Shown: positions 28,101-40,944, numbered from the stretch's first letter. The stretch is 64,000 nucleotides of DNA from Pseudomonas lundensis (GCF_001042985.1 NZ_JYKY01000010.1:91535-155534); one strand, 5' to 3'. The notes: a model not told the origin generated them from the letters alone. Numbers and translations are program-made.

Positions 28101-29259
28101 CTTCGGGCCGTCCTTGACCCTCGGGGAGGTCAGCCGGGTCGACGGTGATGTGAAACAGCGCACGCTGCACTGCGCCGAAGAATGCTCCCAGATGCTGCTG
28201 ATCGATGAAGCGGCTGAAGTACTGCTGGTAGGCGGGGTCTCGCAGTTGTTGAGCCAGCTGTGCGACGAAGTCAGCCAGCGAGGCATAGCGCTTGAGCGGG
28301 TGCTGCGGATCATCCGGTACGTACGCGACGATTTCAGCGTTGTCCGGGGTGGACGCCGGGTAGGCGCTAAAAACGAGAACCCCGCTCAGCGCGGTGCCGA
28401 GCACCGTCATGCTGTGGGGGTAAAGGGGCGCGGGCCCGCCGCTCGTCCAACCCCTGACCTGGCCCAGGTCATTGAGTGACTCATGCAGGTTGCGGCTGAT
28501 GTGCTGGTGCGCCAATGCATGGTGGGTGCAGGCCGTCAGGGCGGTTTTGACGTATTCGCGAACGGCTGTTTTCAACGCGCGCGCCTGGCTGCGGTCGGTC
28601 ACGCCCAAGGCGTCGTCCAGATGCATTTTGTACTGCCGGCCGAGATCCAGTTGCCGGCACAGTGAGATAAAGCCCGCAATGGGGACTTGAGCGGTCAGTG
28701 CTTGCAGTACCTGATACTGCCCGTCAGCCGAGGGTTGGGTGATGAAGCCGGAATCGGTTGTATGGGCATCCGGTTCGGCTTCGAAAGCTTCGAAGTTGTG
28801 CAAGGCCGCGTCCAGCAGTGAAACGCGCCAGTTTTTAACCGCGCCCGTGTTAAGGCCGAAAATCGGCGTGGTCAGCGGGATGTACAAGTTGATAAAGGTG
28901 CGCTTGAGGTCCAGCGCGGGATCGACGTGGTACTGGCGCTGCAGCGCTTCGCGTAGCAAGGGCGTGGCAAATGCCTCGATGTTTTGCAGCGTGTCGAATA
29001 CCTGGCGCAGGGCGTGATGGGATGCCCAGTGATTGATATGGCTCTGGTTGAGTGAAGCCTGCTGCGCATAGGGCAGTTCGGGCGGCCAATGCCGGGGGGC
29101 CGGTTTCACTTGCCTGAGGGTGTGTCGCGCCTGTTCGGGAGCTTGCATCAGCCAGTCGGGCAACGATTGCGTGAGGTGCGCTTGATGCAGCAGCGACGGG
29201 CGCGCACGTGCGGGCGCGTCTGGAATAGCAGGGGTGGTGTCAGGCATGTGCAGGCTCAT
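25117..29259 (-). CDS. DUF6543 (dermonecrotic-toxin-type) protein with C-terminal LRRs
   Basis: A 1380-residue protein. The N-terminal two thirds look like the DUF6543/dermonecrotic toxin-type region found in large Pseudomonas effector-like proteins. A hydrophobic segment near residues 480-540 (MVGAIFVPGLGELMLLQMAW and SSLTQAGALVIGGKIA) could enter membranes. The C-terminus holds about six leucine-rich repeats (from about 1180: VTYLSLRG, LRVVHLQG, LTDLHLES, LEYIDLDD, LNTLHMSN, LEVVDLSEN). Many relatives continue into a NEL-type ubiquitin ligase domain; this one ends soon after the LRRs in an acidic tail. The start at 29259 is uncertain (29247 is also possible); the frame upstream to 29580 is not coding-like and covers ArgR sites. 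No signal peptide. Confidence 0.8.
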   Translation of the reverse strand: MSLHMPDTTPAIPDAPARARPSLLHQAHLTQSLPDWLMQAPEQARHTLRQVKPAPRHWPPELPYAQQASLNQSHINHWASHHALRQVFDTLQNIEAFATPLLREALQRQYHVDPALDLKRTFINLYIPLTTPIFGLNTGAVKNWRVSLLDAALHNFEAFEAEPDAHTTDSGFITQPSADGQYQVLQALTAQVPIAGFISLCRQLDLGRQYKMHLDDALGVTDRSQARALKTAVREYVKTALTACTHHALAHQHISRNLHESLNDLGQVRGWTSGGPAPLYPHSMTVLGTALSGVLVFSAYPASTPDNAEIVAYVPDDPQHPLKRYASLADFVAQLAQQLRDPAYQQYFSRFIDQQHLGAFFGAVQRALFHITVDPADLPEGQGRPEDYPQVVRTTPIEHPVLTYTLVHVFQAFDEHLFYEKRRKLLADAPLIAVSTDAEDQKTRHERHERLKQIGEWALNGLEMVGAIFVPGLGELMLLQMAWQVLDDAYEGIKDWSEGKTLEAWDHVFNVISSLTQAGALVIGGKIASDALSPFIARLKPVTLPTGETRLWEPDLTPYEHPDPVPAHAPSNALGLQLHDDAQYLTLEDKTYRVEQEARSPRYRIKHPDRLRAYSPRLRHNGMGAWSAETEQPLDWEDARLFKRLNSSAANLPDIQAARLLALTDTTPSVLRRLHADALPAPALLVDSLQRFNIDNDLQRFIDDMESHDPAVQQRADAQTQLQILTSRDVWTFSKGVRVISESGEVMADYPPRSGAPQRIDISHTRVRQGELLNDVLQALDAPDAKTLLGLDPAFGDPLPNSPLQLRRLRLRLAQEARRQRFEVFTSRYSTPQWPVSDEVKWLQTTYPELPTSAAQELIWNAHGDEILQLLNQRTLPERLESLAQQYVHETRINRAYEGLFLDSAASPHTPWLILRTVESLPGWSKKLRLEIREDHFEGPLLDSLGDAQAPLRKVLIKSAQGYSARDALNQELHGPADLYDALLHALPDAERRQLGFPHVGQGNDLKNAVRQHPLLPRNRVSAHVEPPRTALNLDPQSLPRLKAEGYPLLGADAPGQTPDLIDRRVYELYPSLNIRERARIIRTLPVDRAQANQALTELGQALQTLRDDLEAWTVDAPAVNPRTGDMLPPNARRANVQDRHAFSRELERCWRRQTAFDNYHADPDRDGYELTFTRPIADSMPPISADFSHVTYLSLRGAGPVTGVSEFLERFPRLRVVHLQGFALDAVPESILSMENLTDLHLESSEITLTPDTAHRLGGMEHLEYIDLDDNPLNITPDFSNMPNLNTLHMSNAELTAFPDSILGLTQLEVVDLSENLIVELPATLFEAPASVTQALDLEGNPLSEESLERVRTYFAQTGIDMNVEFDVDNANEPEPVEE

Positions 29260-29499
29260 TGATCGGCAGTGAAGAGTGATCAAGATCGTCCGCGAAGGGG
29301 TTGAGGAAAAGCGCAAATACCTGCTTAAAACCGTGGGCCACGCATCGCAATTGTGCGATCGCGCGATACAGGAATAGCCCCGTCTGCGCGTTGAAGCTGT
29401 CGGGGGGCAATGCCGATGTCGGGGGAACTGTAAATCAACCCAACGTGGCGCTGCCGTTAACGGGGCCCAACGTTTAAACTGCGCCTTTGTGACGCAATA

Positions 29500-29515
29500 T
29501 GTCGCATTGCCGAAA
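29500..29515 (+). promoter_or_regulatory. ArgR half-site match upstream of aruC (distal)
   Basis: TGTCGC-ATTGCCGA-AA fits TGTCGC-N8-AA. It lies about 130 bp upstream of aruC. The TGTCGCATTG part is identical to the start of the site upstream of aotJ. Confidence 0.65.
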
Positions 29516-29550
29516 CCCTGGGAAAATCGTGGTTGAGCGCTATAAGAAGT

Positions 29551-29566
29551 TGTCGCTTGGCGGCAA
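29551..29566 (+). promoter_or_regulatory. ArgR half-site match upstream of aruC (proximal)
   Basis: TGTCGC-TTGGCGGC-AA fits the same pattern, 51 bp after the distal site (about five helical turns) and in the same orientation, as expected for cooperative binding. Confidence 0.65.
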
Positions 29567-29616
29567 GGCGTGATGGTCACGTGTCCTTACAATCCCCCCA
29601 TCGCTCGCCAGTTTAG

Positions 29617-30864
<1,248 letters not shown>

Positions 30865-30872
30865 TCGGCCCC

Positions 30873-30914
30873 CCCTGAGGGGCGCGTGCCTGCGCGCTCC
30901 CCTCAGGGTTTTCT
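30873..30914 (+). terminator. Intraoperonic terminator-like hairpin after aruC
   Basis: CCCTGAGGGG / CCCCTCAGGG, extended inward by CGCG/CGCG, followed by TTTTCTT. It lies 9 bp past the aruC stop and before the aruF ribosome site. Since aruF-E clearly continue the pathway, read-through or a second promoter must exist. Confidence 0.85.
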
Positions 30915-30951
30915 TCGTTTCTTTCTATTTCAAGAATTAAGGAGTGACACC

Positions 30952-31971
30952 ATGCTGGTGATGCGCCCTGCGCAAATGGCTGACCTGGGCGAGGTACAGC
31001 GTCTGGCTGCGGACAGCCCGATTGGTGTCACTTCATTGCCGGACGATGTGGAACGCCTGCGCGACAAGATCGCCGCGTCCGAGGCATCGTTCGCCGCCGA
31101 GGTGAGCTTCAATGGTGAAGAAAGTTACTTCTTCGTCCTCGAAGACACGGCCACCGGCACGCTGGTGGGCTGTTCGGCCATCGTGGCGTCGGCCGGTTAC
31201 TCGGAGCCGTTCTACAGCTTCCGTAACGAGACCTTCGTTCACGCCTCCCGCGAGCTGAAGATTCACAACAAGATCCATGTGCTGTCGCAGTGCCACGACC
31301 TGACCGGTAACAGCCTGCTGACCAGTTTTTACGTGGTCCCGGAGCTGGTGGGTTCGACGTTTGCCGAACTCAATTCCCGTGGCCGCCTGCTGTTCGTCGC
31401 CAACCACCCGGAGCGCTTTGCCGACTCGGTGGTGACGGAAATCGTCGGCTACAGCGACGAAAATGGCGACTCCCCGTTCTGGGATGCCATCGGCCGCAAC
31501 TTCTTCGACCTCAACTACGCCGCCGCCGAGCGCTTGTGCGGGCTGAAAAGCCGGACCTTCCTTGCCGAGCTGATGCCGCATTACCCGATCTACGTGCCGC
31601 TGCTGCCCGACACCGCGCAAGAAGCCATGGGCCAAGTGCACCCGCGGGCGCAGATCACCTTTGACATCCTGATGCGCGAAGGCTTTGAAACCGATCATTA
31701 CATCGACATTTTCGACGGTGGCCCGACCCTGCATGCGCGGGTGTCGGGTATTCGTTCGATTGCGCAAAGCCGCGTGGTGCCGGTGAAAATCGGTGAAGCG
31801 TGCAAAGGCGGCGGCCGCCAGTACCTGGTGGCCAATGCGCAGCTTCAGGACTACCGCGCCGTGTTGCTGGAGCTTGATTGGGCGCCGGGCAAGCCGGTCA
31901 CGCTGGACATGGAAGCGGCCGAAGCCCTGGGCGTTGGCGAAGGTGCCAGCGTGCGAGTGGTTGCGGTTTAA
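30952..31971 (+). CDS. aruF: Arginine/ornithine succinyltransferase, subunit alpha
   Basis: A 339-residue AstA-family (GNAT-fold) subunit. With AruG it transfers succinate from succinyl-CoA to the alpha-amino group of arginine or ornithine, the first step of the AST pathway. Family landmarks are MRPAQMADLGEVQRLA at the start, GNSLLTSFYVVPE and PFWDAIGRNFFDLNYAAAERL in the middle. The ATG at 30952 follows AAGGAG; the longer open frame runs through the terminator hairpin and is rejected. It is paralogous to the next gene. Confidence 0.93.
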   Translation: MLVMRPAQMADLGEVQRLAADSPIGVTSLPDDVERLRDKIAASEASFAAEVSFNGEESYFFVLEDTATGTLVGCSAIVASAGYSEPFYSFRNETFVHASRELKIHNKIHVLSQCHDLTGNSLLTSFYVVPELVGSTFAELNSRGRLLFVANHPERFADSVVTEIVGYSDENGDSPFWDAIGRNFFDLNYAAAERLCGLKSRTFLAELMPHYPIYVPLLPDTAQEAMGQVHPRAQITFDILMREGFETDHYIDIFDGGPTLHARVSGIRSIAQSRVVPVKIGEACKGGGRQYLVANAQLQDYRAVLLELDWAPGKPVTLDMEAAEALGVGEGASVRVVAV

Positions 31972-32026
31972 CGCTTTAGAGCGAGTTTCGCGGGGTTCGT
32001 CAGCGAGCCCTGCATGAGGAGATAGC

Positions 32027-34533
<2,507 letters not shown>

Positions 34534-34568
34534 AGTGCTTATAAAAACCGTTTGCCGGAGCCTCGCTG

Positions 34569-35915
34569 ATGAAGTCCTTTGAAGTCAATTTTGACGGTTT
34601 AGTGGGGCCGACCCATAACTACGGCGGGTTGTCCTTCGGCAACGTCGCGTCCCAGAGCAACAGCCAGCAGGCTTCCAACCCCCGGGAAGCCGCGCTGCAA
34701 GGCCTGGAAAAAATGAAAGCGCTGATGGATATGGGCTTTGTTCAGGGCGTTCTGGCTCCGCAAGAGCGTCCGGACGTGGCCGCCTTGCGCAGCCTGGGGT
34801 TTGGCGGCACCGATGCGCAGGTCATTGAAAAAGCGGCGAAAGAAGCCATGCCCTTGCTGGTGGCCAGTTGCTCGGCATCGAGCATGTGGGTGGCCAACGC
34901 AGCGACGGTCAGCCCGAGTGCCGACACGGCAGACGGGCGCGTGCATTTCACTGCCGCCAACCTTAACTGCAAGTTCCATCGCAGCATCGAACACCCGACC
35001 ACCAGCCGTGTGCTAGGGGCAATGTTTGCGGACCCTGAGCATTTTGCTCACCACGCAGCCTTGCCGGCCGTGGCGCAATTTGGTGACGAAGGCGCGGCCA
35101 ACCACACCCGGTTCTGCCGTTCATACGGCGAAGCGGGCGTTGAATTCTTTGTCTATGGGCGCAGCGCGTTCGACAGCCGTTACCCGGCCCCGCAGAAATA
35201 CCCGGCACGCCAGACGCTTGAGGCCTCTCAGGCGGTCGCGCGGCTGCACGGCCTGAGTGACGCGGGCGTGGTGTTCGCGCAGCAGAACCCGGCTGTCATC
35301 GACCAGGGCGTGTTCCATAACGACGTCATTGCGGTGGGGAATGGCGAACTGCTGTTTCATCACCAGGATGCCTTCCTGAACACCGAGCACGTGCTGGCCG
35401 AATTGCACGGCAAGCTGCAGGCACGTGGGGCGGCCTTCCAGTCTATTAGTGTGCCTCGCGACCAGGTGGCCGTTGAAGATGCCGTGCGTTCGTACCTGTT
35501 CAACAGTCAATTGCTGAGCCGCGCCGATGGTTCGATGCTGCTGATCGTGCCAGAAGAGTGCCGCAGCAACCCGCGCGTCTGGCAGTACCTGCAAAGCCTG
35601 ACCGCCAGTGGCGGGCCGGTCCGTGAGGTCAAGGTGTTCGATCTCAAGCAAAGCATGCAGAACGGCGGCGGCCCGGCTTGCCTGCGGCTGCGGGTCGCAC
35701 TGAAAGAAACAGAGCTGGCGGCGGTCAATCCGGGGGTTATCATGACGCCCGCGTTGTACGGCACGCTCACCCGCTGGGTGAACACGCACTACCGCGATGC
35801 GCTGCGCGAAAGCGATCTGGCGGACCCGCAGTTGCTGCTTGAATGCCGGACGGCACTGGATGAACTGACGCAAATCCTTAAACTGGGCGCGGTCTATCCA
35901 TTCCAGATCAATTGA
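34569..35915 (+). CDS. aruB: N-succinylarginine dihydrolase
   Basis: A 448-residue member of the amidinotransferase/dihydrolase superfamily. It hydrolyses succinylarginine to succinylornithine, CO2 and two NH3. Seen are the N-terminal [20 protein letters not shown] signature, [14 protein letters not shown] (about residue 105), the catalytic His region in [21 protein letters not shown] and the C-terminal Cys in [13 protein letters not shown]. Ribosome site CGGAG. Fifth gene of the pathway set. Confidence 0.95.
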   Translation: MKSFEVNFDGLVGPTHNYGGLSFGNVASQSNSQQASNPREAALQGLEKMKALMDMGFVQGVLAPQERPDVAALRSLGFGGTDAQVIEKAAKEAMPLLVASCSASSMWVANAATVSPSADTADGRVHFTAANLNCKFHRSIEHPTTSRVLGAMFADPEHFAHHAALPAVAQFGDEGAANHTRFCRSYGEAGVEFFVYGRSAFDSRYPAPQKYPARQTLEASQAVARLHGLSDAGVVFAQQNPAVIDQGVFHNDVIAVGNGELLFHHQDAFLNTEHVLAELHGKLQARGAAFQSISVPRDQVAVEDAVRSYLFNSQLLSRADGSMLLIVPEECRSNPRVWQYLQSLTASGGPVREVKVFDLKQSMQNGGGPACLRLRVALKETELAAVNPGVIMTPALYGTLTRWVNTHYRDALRESDLADPQLLLECRTALDELTQILKLGAVYPFQIN

Positions 35916-35979
35916 ATAGCGCCTTGTACCGGCATTGATGCCGGTCCTGGCCACTCCACTTTTCACTGAGTACGAAACT

Positions 35980-36267
35980 ATGAGCGATTCCCTGCAGCTG
36001 ATCCTTGAAGACACCGACGGCACGCAATTGCAAACGTCCTGCACCCGCGTGGCGGTCATGTGGCAGGGCAAAGAGCTGTGGATTCAGCAAGACGGCCGCG
36101 GCCAGTTGCTGATCGGTGTAGACGTGGAAGAAGGCGACGCCGAATATGCCAACCTGCTGTTGCGTCCATTGGCCACCAACCTGGTGAGCCTGCAACTGGA
36201 AATGGAACCGGCTGACATGAGCGATGACGAAGACGGTCACGTCCACGGCCCGGACTGCAATCACTGA
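35980..36267 (+). CDS. Small conserved protein inside the aru operon
   Basis: A 95-residue acidic soluble protein (start MSDSLQLILEDTDGTQLQTSC) with a C-terminal DDEDGHVHGPDCNH tail rich in His, Asp and Cys that looks able to bind metal. It lies between aruB and aruE with gaps of 64 and 13 bp, so it is co-transcribed. From memory, a hypothetical gene occupies the same position in P. aeruginosa, which argues for a linked but undefined role; since AruE is a zinc enzyme, metal handling is a conceivable idea, not a finding. Confidence 0.75.
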   Translation: MSDSLQLILEDTDGTQLQTSCTRVAVMWQGKELWIQQDGRGQLLIGVDVEEGDAEYANLLLRPLATNLVSLQLEMEPADMSDDEDGHVHGPDCNH

Positions 36268-36280
36268 TTAAGGATGCACT

Positions 36281-37303
36281 ATGCTCGCCCTCGGCAAACT
36301 GCTTGAACTGACCCTGGCCGGTCGCGAACCGGCCCAGAAAATTCAACTGACGGCCGATGGCGTGCGATTGCGCTGGCTAGGCGAGGGTGCGCTGGAGGTG
36401 ACGCCGCCCGGTGGTCAGGACACGGGTCTGGATTTACTCTTGTCAGCGGGCATTCACGGTAACGAAACAGCGCCGATCGAACTGCTCGATCGCCTGTTGC
36501 AAGGCATCGCACGGGGAGACATCAAACCGCGTGCACGTATTTTGTTCTTGTTCGGCAATCCGGGTGCCATGCGCACCGGTGATCGTTTTGTCGAGGAGGA
36601 CCTCAACCGGTTGTTTAACGGCCGTCACGAATGCAGCTGCGGCTCTGAAGCCCTGCGCGCCTGTGAACTGGAGCAACTGGCCACGGCGTTTTTCAGCCTG
36701 GCTGGCCGGACCCGTTTGCACTATGACCTGCACACCGCCATTCGCGGTTCGAAACTTGAACAATTTGCCTTGTATCCGTTCAAGGAGGGGCGCGCCCCTT
36801 CACGTCGCGAACTCGCGCGTCTGCGCGCGGCGGGGATGGAAGCGGTCTTGTTGCAAAGCAAACCGTCGATTGTCTTCAGTGCCTTCACCTGTGAACAACT
36901 GAATGCCGAGGCGTTCACTCTTGAGCTGGGCAAAGCGCGGCCGTTTGGGCACAACGCCGGGGTCAATGTCGAGCGTCTTGAACAACGTTTGAAACAGATC
37001 ATTGAAGGCACTGAGCCGTCGCTGGAAGAGGCGTCGCTGGACGGTTTGCAGCTGTTTAGTGTGGCGCGGGAAGTGATCAAGCACAGCGAGGCGTTCATCC
37101 TGCATTTGCCGGCCGATGTTGAGAACTTTTCAGAGTTGCCCAAAGGTTATTTGCTGGCCGAAGATGCCGGGAAAACCCGCTGGATCATTGAAGAAAAGGG
37201 CGCGCGGATCATCTTTCCCAATCCAAAGGTCAAGAGTGGCCTGCGCGCCGGAATCATTATTGAGCCTGCGTCCGAAGCGTTGCTGGATCAATCATTGGCG
37301 TAA
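36281..37303 (+). CDS. aruE: Succinylglutamate desuccinylase
   Basis: A 340-residue zinc-dependent AstE that splits succinylglutamate into succinate and glutamate, the last AST step. Zinc ligands are seen in [15 protein letters not shown] (HxxE, about residue 64) and [11 protein letters not shown] (about 150); the catalytic Glu is in [15 protein letters not shown] (about 213). Its final 16 bases overlap the end of the convergent M91 peptidase gene. Confidence 0.95.
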   Translation: MLALGKLLELTLAGREPAQKIQLTADGVRLRWLGEGALEVTPPGGQDTGLDLLLSAGIHGNETAPIELLDRLLQGIARGDIKPRARILFLFGNPGAMRTGDRFVEEDLNRLFNGRHECSCGSEALRACELEQLATAFFSLAGRTRLHYDLHTAIRGSKLEQFALYPFKEGRAPSRRELARLRAAGMEAVLLQSKPSIVFSAFTCEQLNAEAFTLELGKARPFGHNAGVNVERLEQRLKQIIEGTEPSLEEASLDGLQLFSVAREVIKHSEAFILHLPADVENFSELPKGYLLAEDAGKTRWIIEEKGARIIFPNPKVKSGLRAGIIIEPASEALLDQSLA

Positions 37304-38775
37304 TAAATGTAGGTTTTGCGCAGTTGCAGGCCCCGCTCCTCGAGTAACGCATTTTCGGTGTAGGGGGTTGGGTTAGTGACGCGGGCGGGGGGCGACGGGT
37401 CGGCGTCGAAGTCAAACGGTTCAACATTGCACGGCAGCCCAACGACCTGCAGTTCGAGGTTATTGACCATGGGCGCGGACTTGGTCCCGCTGTGGCCGTC
37501 AGGGCTCATCCCCTCGAAGACCGAGCCTGTTACAAAGTTATAGGCATGACACAATTCGTGATACAGCGTTGCGAGCGGGATGTCTTCGGTTTCTGAATAG
37601 GTCGGGTTGTAGTAAACCGTGCCGCCATAGGCCCGCGTACCCGGCCTTCCCGATACAACGAAGGCGGTGCCGTCATTCAAAGTGGGGACATACAGGCCGT
37701 TTCGCACATGCTTGAACTCGGCAATGGTGATGGGTTTTTTGCTGTCACGGATGCTTTTGGTCAGTGCCTTTAACAGTTGATGGCCATTGGCAGAGCCGAG
37801 CAATAACCTGAGGTCGTCCTGAACCCGCTCAGTGAACATGTCGCTGCCTTCGATCATCAGTCCAGTCTCGGACAGTGGCTGTGACGTGACCTTGAAAACC
37901 GTTCCAATTTGCGTGTCGGGCGTAATCCTGCCTTCTGAGAGGGATGTAATGTCGCTGCCTGTGAAGATCCGGTCCGTGTCCTTGATGTTGTCGAGGATGT
38001 TTTGCCCGGCGCCCGTGTAGATCACGTTAGTGGCCGGGCCTGCGGTGATCAGGTCATCCCCGTCGTTGCCACTGATGATGTTATGGCCCTGCCCACCGAT
38101 GAGGACGTCGTCACCTTTACCGCCATCCACAAAGACCCTGCCTGCATCTCCCCGGAAAAAGTCGGCGCCACTGCCCAGATAAGCCGTGGTAGTGCCTGAA
38201 CCACTGACATTCACGATGTCATTGCCCTGGCCCGTATTGATATAACTGCGCCCGGCGCCGGTCATCACCATGTCGTCGCCAGCCCCAGTGATGACGTTTG
38301 ATTTTTTCGCGAGGGTGACCACGGTGTCATTGCCGTCACCGGTTTGGATATGAAACGGATTTTTGAAGGCGCTGGCGACATACACCGTGTCGTCACCGTG
38401 TGAGGTGTGGAGTTCGATGATCTGTCGGCTGCTGGCGGGGCGAATGTTGAAGCGCTGGTGGTTGAGGTCAATCACGATCGTGTCGTTTTCGCCTTGAGTC
38501 ACGAAGATGGACGAACGTGGCGCTGTAGAGCGGAACTCCAGCCGGTCAACAGGTCTTTCGAAAAACACACCCTCAGTGACGTAGCGCACGATCGAGGCAT
38601 ACGTGCTCAGGTGCAGCAGGCTTCGGGTGGTGGTTTGGGGGGCGTGCGGTGTGGGGCTGGAAACGGTTTTTTCGATCAGTTCCGGCGGTGCTGTGTCGCC
38701 GCCGTCTATATCAAACTGATGGCGTGCAGGTTCGGGACCCGCTGTTGCTGAAGGGGGGGAAGGGCACATAGGCAA
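37288..38775 (-). CDS. M91-type zinc metallopeptidase with RTX-like repeats
   Basis: A 495-residue protein. Residues about 115-270 hold glycine/aspartate-rich RTX-like nonapeptides (THSGDDTVY-, [44 protein letters not shown]), which bind calcium in secreted proteins. The C-terminal part has a zinc-binding HELCHAYN (about residue 405), with the YNP-Y spacing and [13 protein letters not shown] context of the M91 (NleD-like) effector peptidases. No signal peptide: secretion would be by a type I, III or VI route, none of which is in the window. The start is the first ATG of the frame; a later one is possible. The end overlaps aruE. Confidence 0.78.
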   Translation of the reverse strand: MPMCPSPPSATAGPEPARHQFDIDGGDTAPPELIEKTVSSPTPHAPQTTTRSLLHLSTYASIVRYVTEGVFFERPVDRLEFRSTAPRSSIFVTQGENDTIVIDLNHQRFNIRPASSRQIIELHTSHGDDTVYVASAFKNPFHIQTGDGNDTVVTLAKKSNVITGAGDDMVMTGAGRSYINTGQGNDIVNVSGSGTTTAYLGSGADFFRGDAGRVFVDGGKGDDVLIGGQGHNIISGNDGDDLITAGPATNVIYTGAGQNILDNIKDTDRIFTGSDITSLSEGRITPDTQIGTVFKVTSQPLSETGLMIEGSDMFTERVQDDLRLLLGSANGHQLLKALTKSIRDSKKPITIAEFKHVRNGLYVPTLNDGTAFVVSGRPGTRAYGGTVYYNPTYSETEDIPLATLYHELCHAYNFVTGSVFEGMSPDGHSGTKSAPMVNNLELQVVGLPCNVEPFDFDADPSPPARVTNPTPYTENALLEERGLQLRKTYIYYAND

Positions 38776-38912
38776 GACTCCATCGCAGTGTGTTCAAACG
38801 TCTGGGGGTTCCCAGTGGCAACGATTGAAACGCGTTGAGGGCTTGCAGGTGCTTTAGATAGTTAGTGCGCGATCCCGACGGCCCGCAGGCGGGGCAGTCG
38901 GGAATTCAGGCG

Positions 38913-39425
38913 TTATACCGCGCGTTTTTGCTGGGTATCGAGACGCTTGATATGACGGATTTTCTGCAGGGTATCGACGCAGGTTTTCGCCGCCTCCTGG
39001 CCTTTGTGCACAAAGTGGTCAAAGAAAAACTTCTGGTGCTCTTCGCCCGCATGGAAATGATGCGGGGTCAGGCTGACCGAGAACACGGGGACTTCGGTTT
39101 CCAGCTGCACTTGCATCAGGCCACTGACGACTGACTGCGCGACGAAGTCGTGGCGATAGATGCCGCCGTCCACCACCAGTGCCGCGCCCACAATGCCTGC
39201 ATAGCGACCGGTCTTGGCCAGCAGCTTGGCATGCAGCGGGATCTCGAAGGCACCGCCGACTTCAAAGAAGTCGATGTCGCTTTCCTGATAGCCCTGTTCA
39301 AGCATCTCGGCCAGAAAGCCCTTACGACTTTGATCGACGATTTCTTTGTGCCAGCTGGCCTGAATGAACGCGACGCGCTCGTTGTGGTGGTTTTTGCTTT
39401 TGCTGTCGATTGCGGTGGGTTGCAT
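38913..39425 (-). CDS. ribH: 6,7-dimethyl-8-ribityllumazine synthase paralogue
   Basis: A 170-residue lumazine synthase, the penultimate enzyme of riboflavin synthesis. It has the FIQASWHKEIVDQ start of the flavodoxin-like fold, FFEVGGAFEIP substrate loop, GAALVVDGGIYRHDFVAQ and the catalytic His in LTPHHFH. The HDFVAQSVVSGLM form and the short C-terminus resemble the RibH2-type paralogue rather than the rib-operon copy (which normally sits beside ribE/ribBA and nusB). No other rib gene is near. An FMN riboswitch lies in its leader. Confidence 0.88.
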   Translation of the reverse strand: MQPTAIDSKSKNHHNERVAFIQASWHKEIVDQSRKGFLAEMLEQGYQESDIDFFEVGGAFEIPLHAKLLAKTGRYAGIVGAALVVDGGIYRHDFVAQSVVSGLMQVQLETEVPVFSVSLTPHHFHAGEEHQKFFFDHFVHKGQEAAKTCVDTLQKIRHIKRLDTQQKRAV

Positions 39426-39556
39426 GTTCAGACTCCTGTTTGTGTGAAAAACAGGGCATATGAATCGAATGGGATTTAAGGGTGCGTCCAGACAGGCCGC
39501 GCGAGCAAGTAACCTCGACACTGACCTGTCCGACTGACGGCCCTTTGGCGCCAATC

Positions 39557-39720
39557 CCGTTCTCTCTTCATCCGGACTATGACCGTCGGCCCCGGAATCA
39601 CACCGGGTCTGCTGACCTTGCCAGGCCGTCAGCCGTAGCTTTGGGACCTGCCAAGCGCTCGCGGGCTATACGCATTGCGCGCAATTACCGCCGGTGGGGA
39701 GTTACACCCCGCCCTGAGAA
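39557..39720 (-). ncRNA. FMN riboswitch (RFN element) upstream of ribH
   Basis: Read on the minus strand the region starts AGGGCGGGGTGTAACTCCCC, continues with CACCGGCGGTAATT, later GGTCAGCAGACCCGGTG, GATTCCGGGGCCGACGGTCA and TAGTCCGGATGAAGAGAGAA: the conserved helices and junction blocks of the RFN element in their normal order. FMN binding should switch off the lumazine synthase gene that begins about 130 nt downstream. Ends are given to within a few bases. Confidence 0.95.
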
Positions 39721-39939
39721 CGTTGCCGCCAGCCTTTCTGGCGGCGGGCATTTTGTATCACAAATGTTTCAGGGATGCATCGATGCTTTTTGCTAATGGT
39801 CATCGAAATTTCTGATGGTTTTAGCGGCCGGTTCGAGCAATACGGTTTGATTCATCTCGCCATAACCCGCACGCCTCTTGTTCGACAGGTTATTCACCGC
39901 TTAGCATCCAGTGCTTATCTCCTTTGGCCGAGGCTTCCA

Positions 39940-40944
39940 ATGACTGTTATCGATCTTCGCAGTGACACCGTGACTCAACCCGGGCCTGGCATGCGTGAGG
40001 CCATGGCCGCTGCGCCGCTCGGGGATGATGTGTATGGCGAAGACCCGACGGTCAATCACCTGGAAGCCGAGGTGGCGCACAGGCTCGGGTTTGCACAGGT
40101 CCTGTTTGTGCCCACCGGGACCATGAGCAATCTCTTGGCCCTGATGGCGCATTGCGGGCGGGGCGAGGAATACATCGTCGGGCAGCAGGCCCACACGTAT
40201 AAATACGAAGGTGGCGGGGCGGCGGTACTGGGGTCTATCCAGCCGCAGCCGCTGGAGGTTCAGGCCGATGGCTCGCTGGATTTGAAACAGGTAGCAGCCG
40301 CGATCAAGCCGGATGACTTCCATTTCGCCCGGACCCGCTTGCTGGCCCTGGAAAACACCATGCAGGGCAAAGTGCTGCCGCTGGAGTACCTGGCGGCGGC
40401 CAGTCGCCTGACCCGCGAGCATGGGCTGGCACTGCACCTGGACGGCGCGCGGCTGTATAACGCAGCCGTCAGGCTGGGGGTGGACGCCGCCGACATTACC
40501 CGCCACTTCGACTCGGTGTCGGTGTGTTTGTCCAAGGGGTTGGGCGCGCCGATAGGCTCGGTGCTGTGCGGCTCGGCCGAATTGATTGCCCGGGCCCGAC
40601 GCCTGCGCAAAATGGTCGGCGGGGGAATGCGTCAGGCCGGGCAGTTGGCCGCGGCCGGTTTGTATGCGCTGGATCATCAGGTGCAGCGCCTGGCGGATGA
40701 CCATGCCAATGCGCAGTATCTGGCTGACGGGCTGCGTGCCTGCGGTTATGACGTCGAGCCGGTACAGACCAATATGGTGTACGCCGATCTGGGCGACCGC
40801 GCCGAAGCGCTCAAAGCCTTTGCCGCCACGCGCGGCATCAAGCTGAGCGCCGCCCCGCGCCTGCGCATGGTGACGCACCTGGACGTCAGCCGCGGGCAAA
40901 TTGAGCAAGTGGTCACGGTTCTGGACGAATTTAACCGGCAATGA
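39940..40944 (+). CDS. ltaE: Low-specificity L-threonine aldolase
   Basis: A 334-residue PLP enzyme cleaving threonine or allo-threonine to glycine and acetaldehyde. Signatures are [18 protein letters not shown] (residues 5-22), [15 protein letters not shown], the [12 protein letters not shown] loop and the PLP lysine in [16 protein letters not shown] (about residue 200). The ATG at 39940 is used; the open frame before it has no ribosome site and crosses the riboswitch promoter region. It precedes alaS with a separate promoter between them. Confidence 0.93.
   Translation: MTVIDLRSDTVTQPGPGMREAMAAAPLGDDVYGEDPTVNHLEAEVAHRLGFAQVLFVPTGTMSNLLALMAHCGRGEEYIVGQQAHTYKYEGGGAAVLGSIQPQPLEVQADGSLDLKQVAAAIKPDDFHFARTRLLALENTMQGKVLPLEYLAAASRLTREHGLALHLDGARLYNAAVRLGVDAADITRHFDSVSVCLSKGLGAPIGSVLCGSAELIARARRLRKMVGGGMRQAGQLAAAGLYALDHQVQRLADDHANAQYLADGLRACGYDVEPVQTNMVYADLGDRAEALKAFAATRGIKLSAAPRLRMVTHLDVSRGQIEQVVTVLDEFNRQ

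Noticed and set aside
29260..29580. N-terminal extension of the LRR protein to 29580
   Set aside because: The extra 107 residues are Arg/Ser/Thr-rich without domain likeness, and they cover two ArgR half-sites that belong to the aru promoter.
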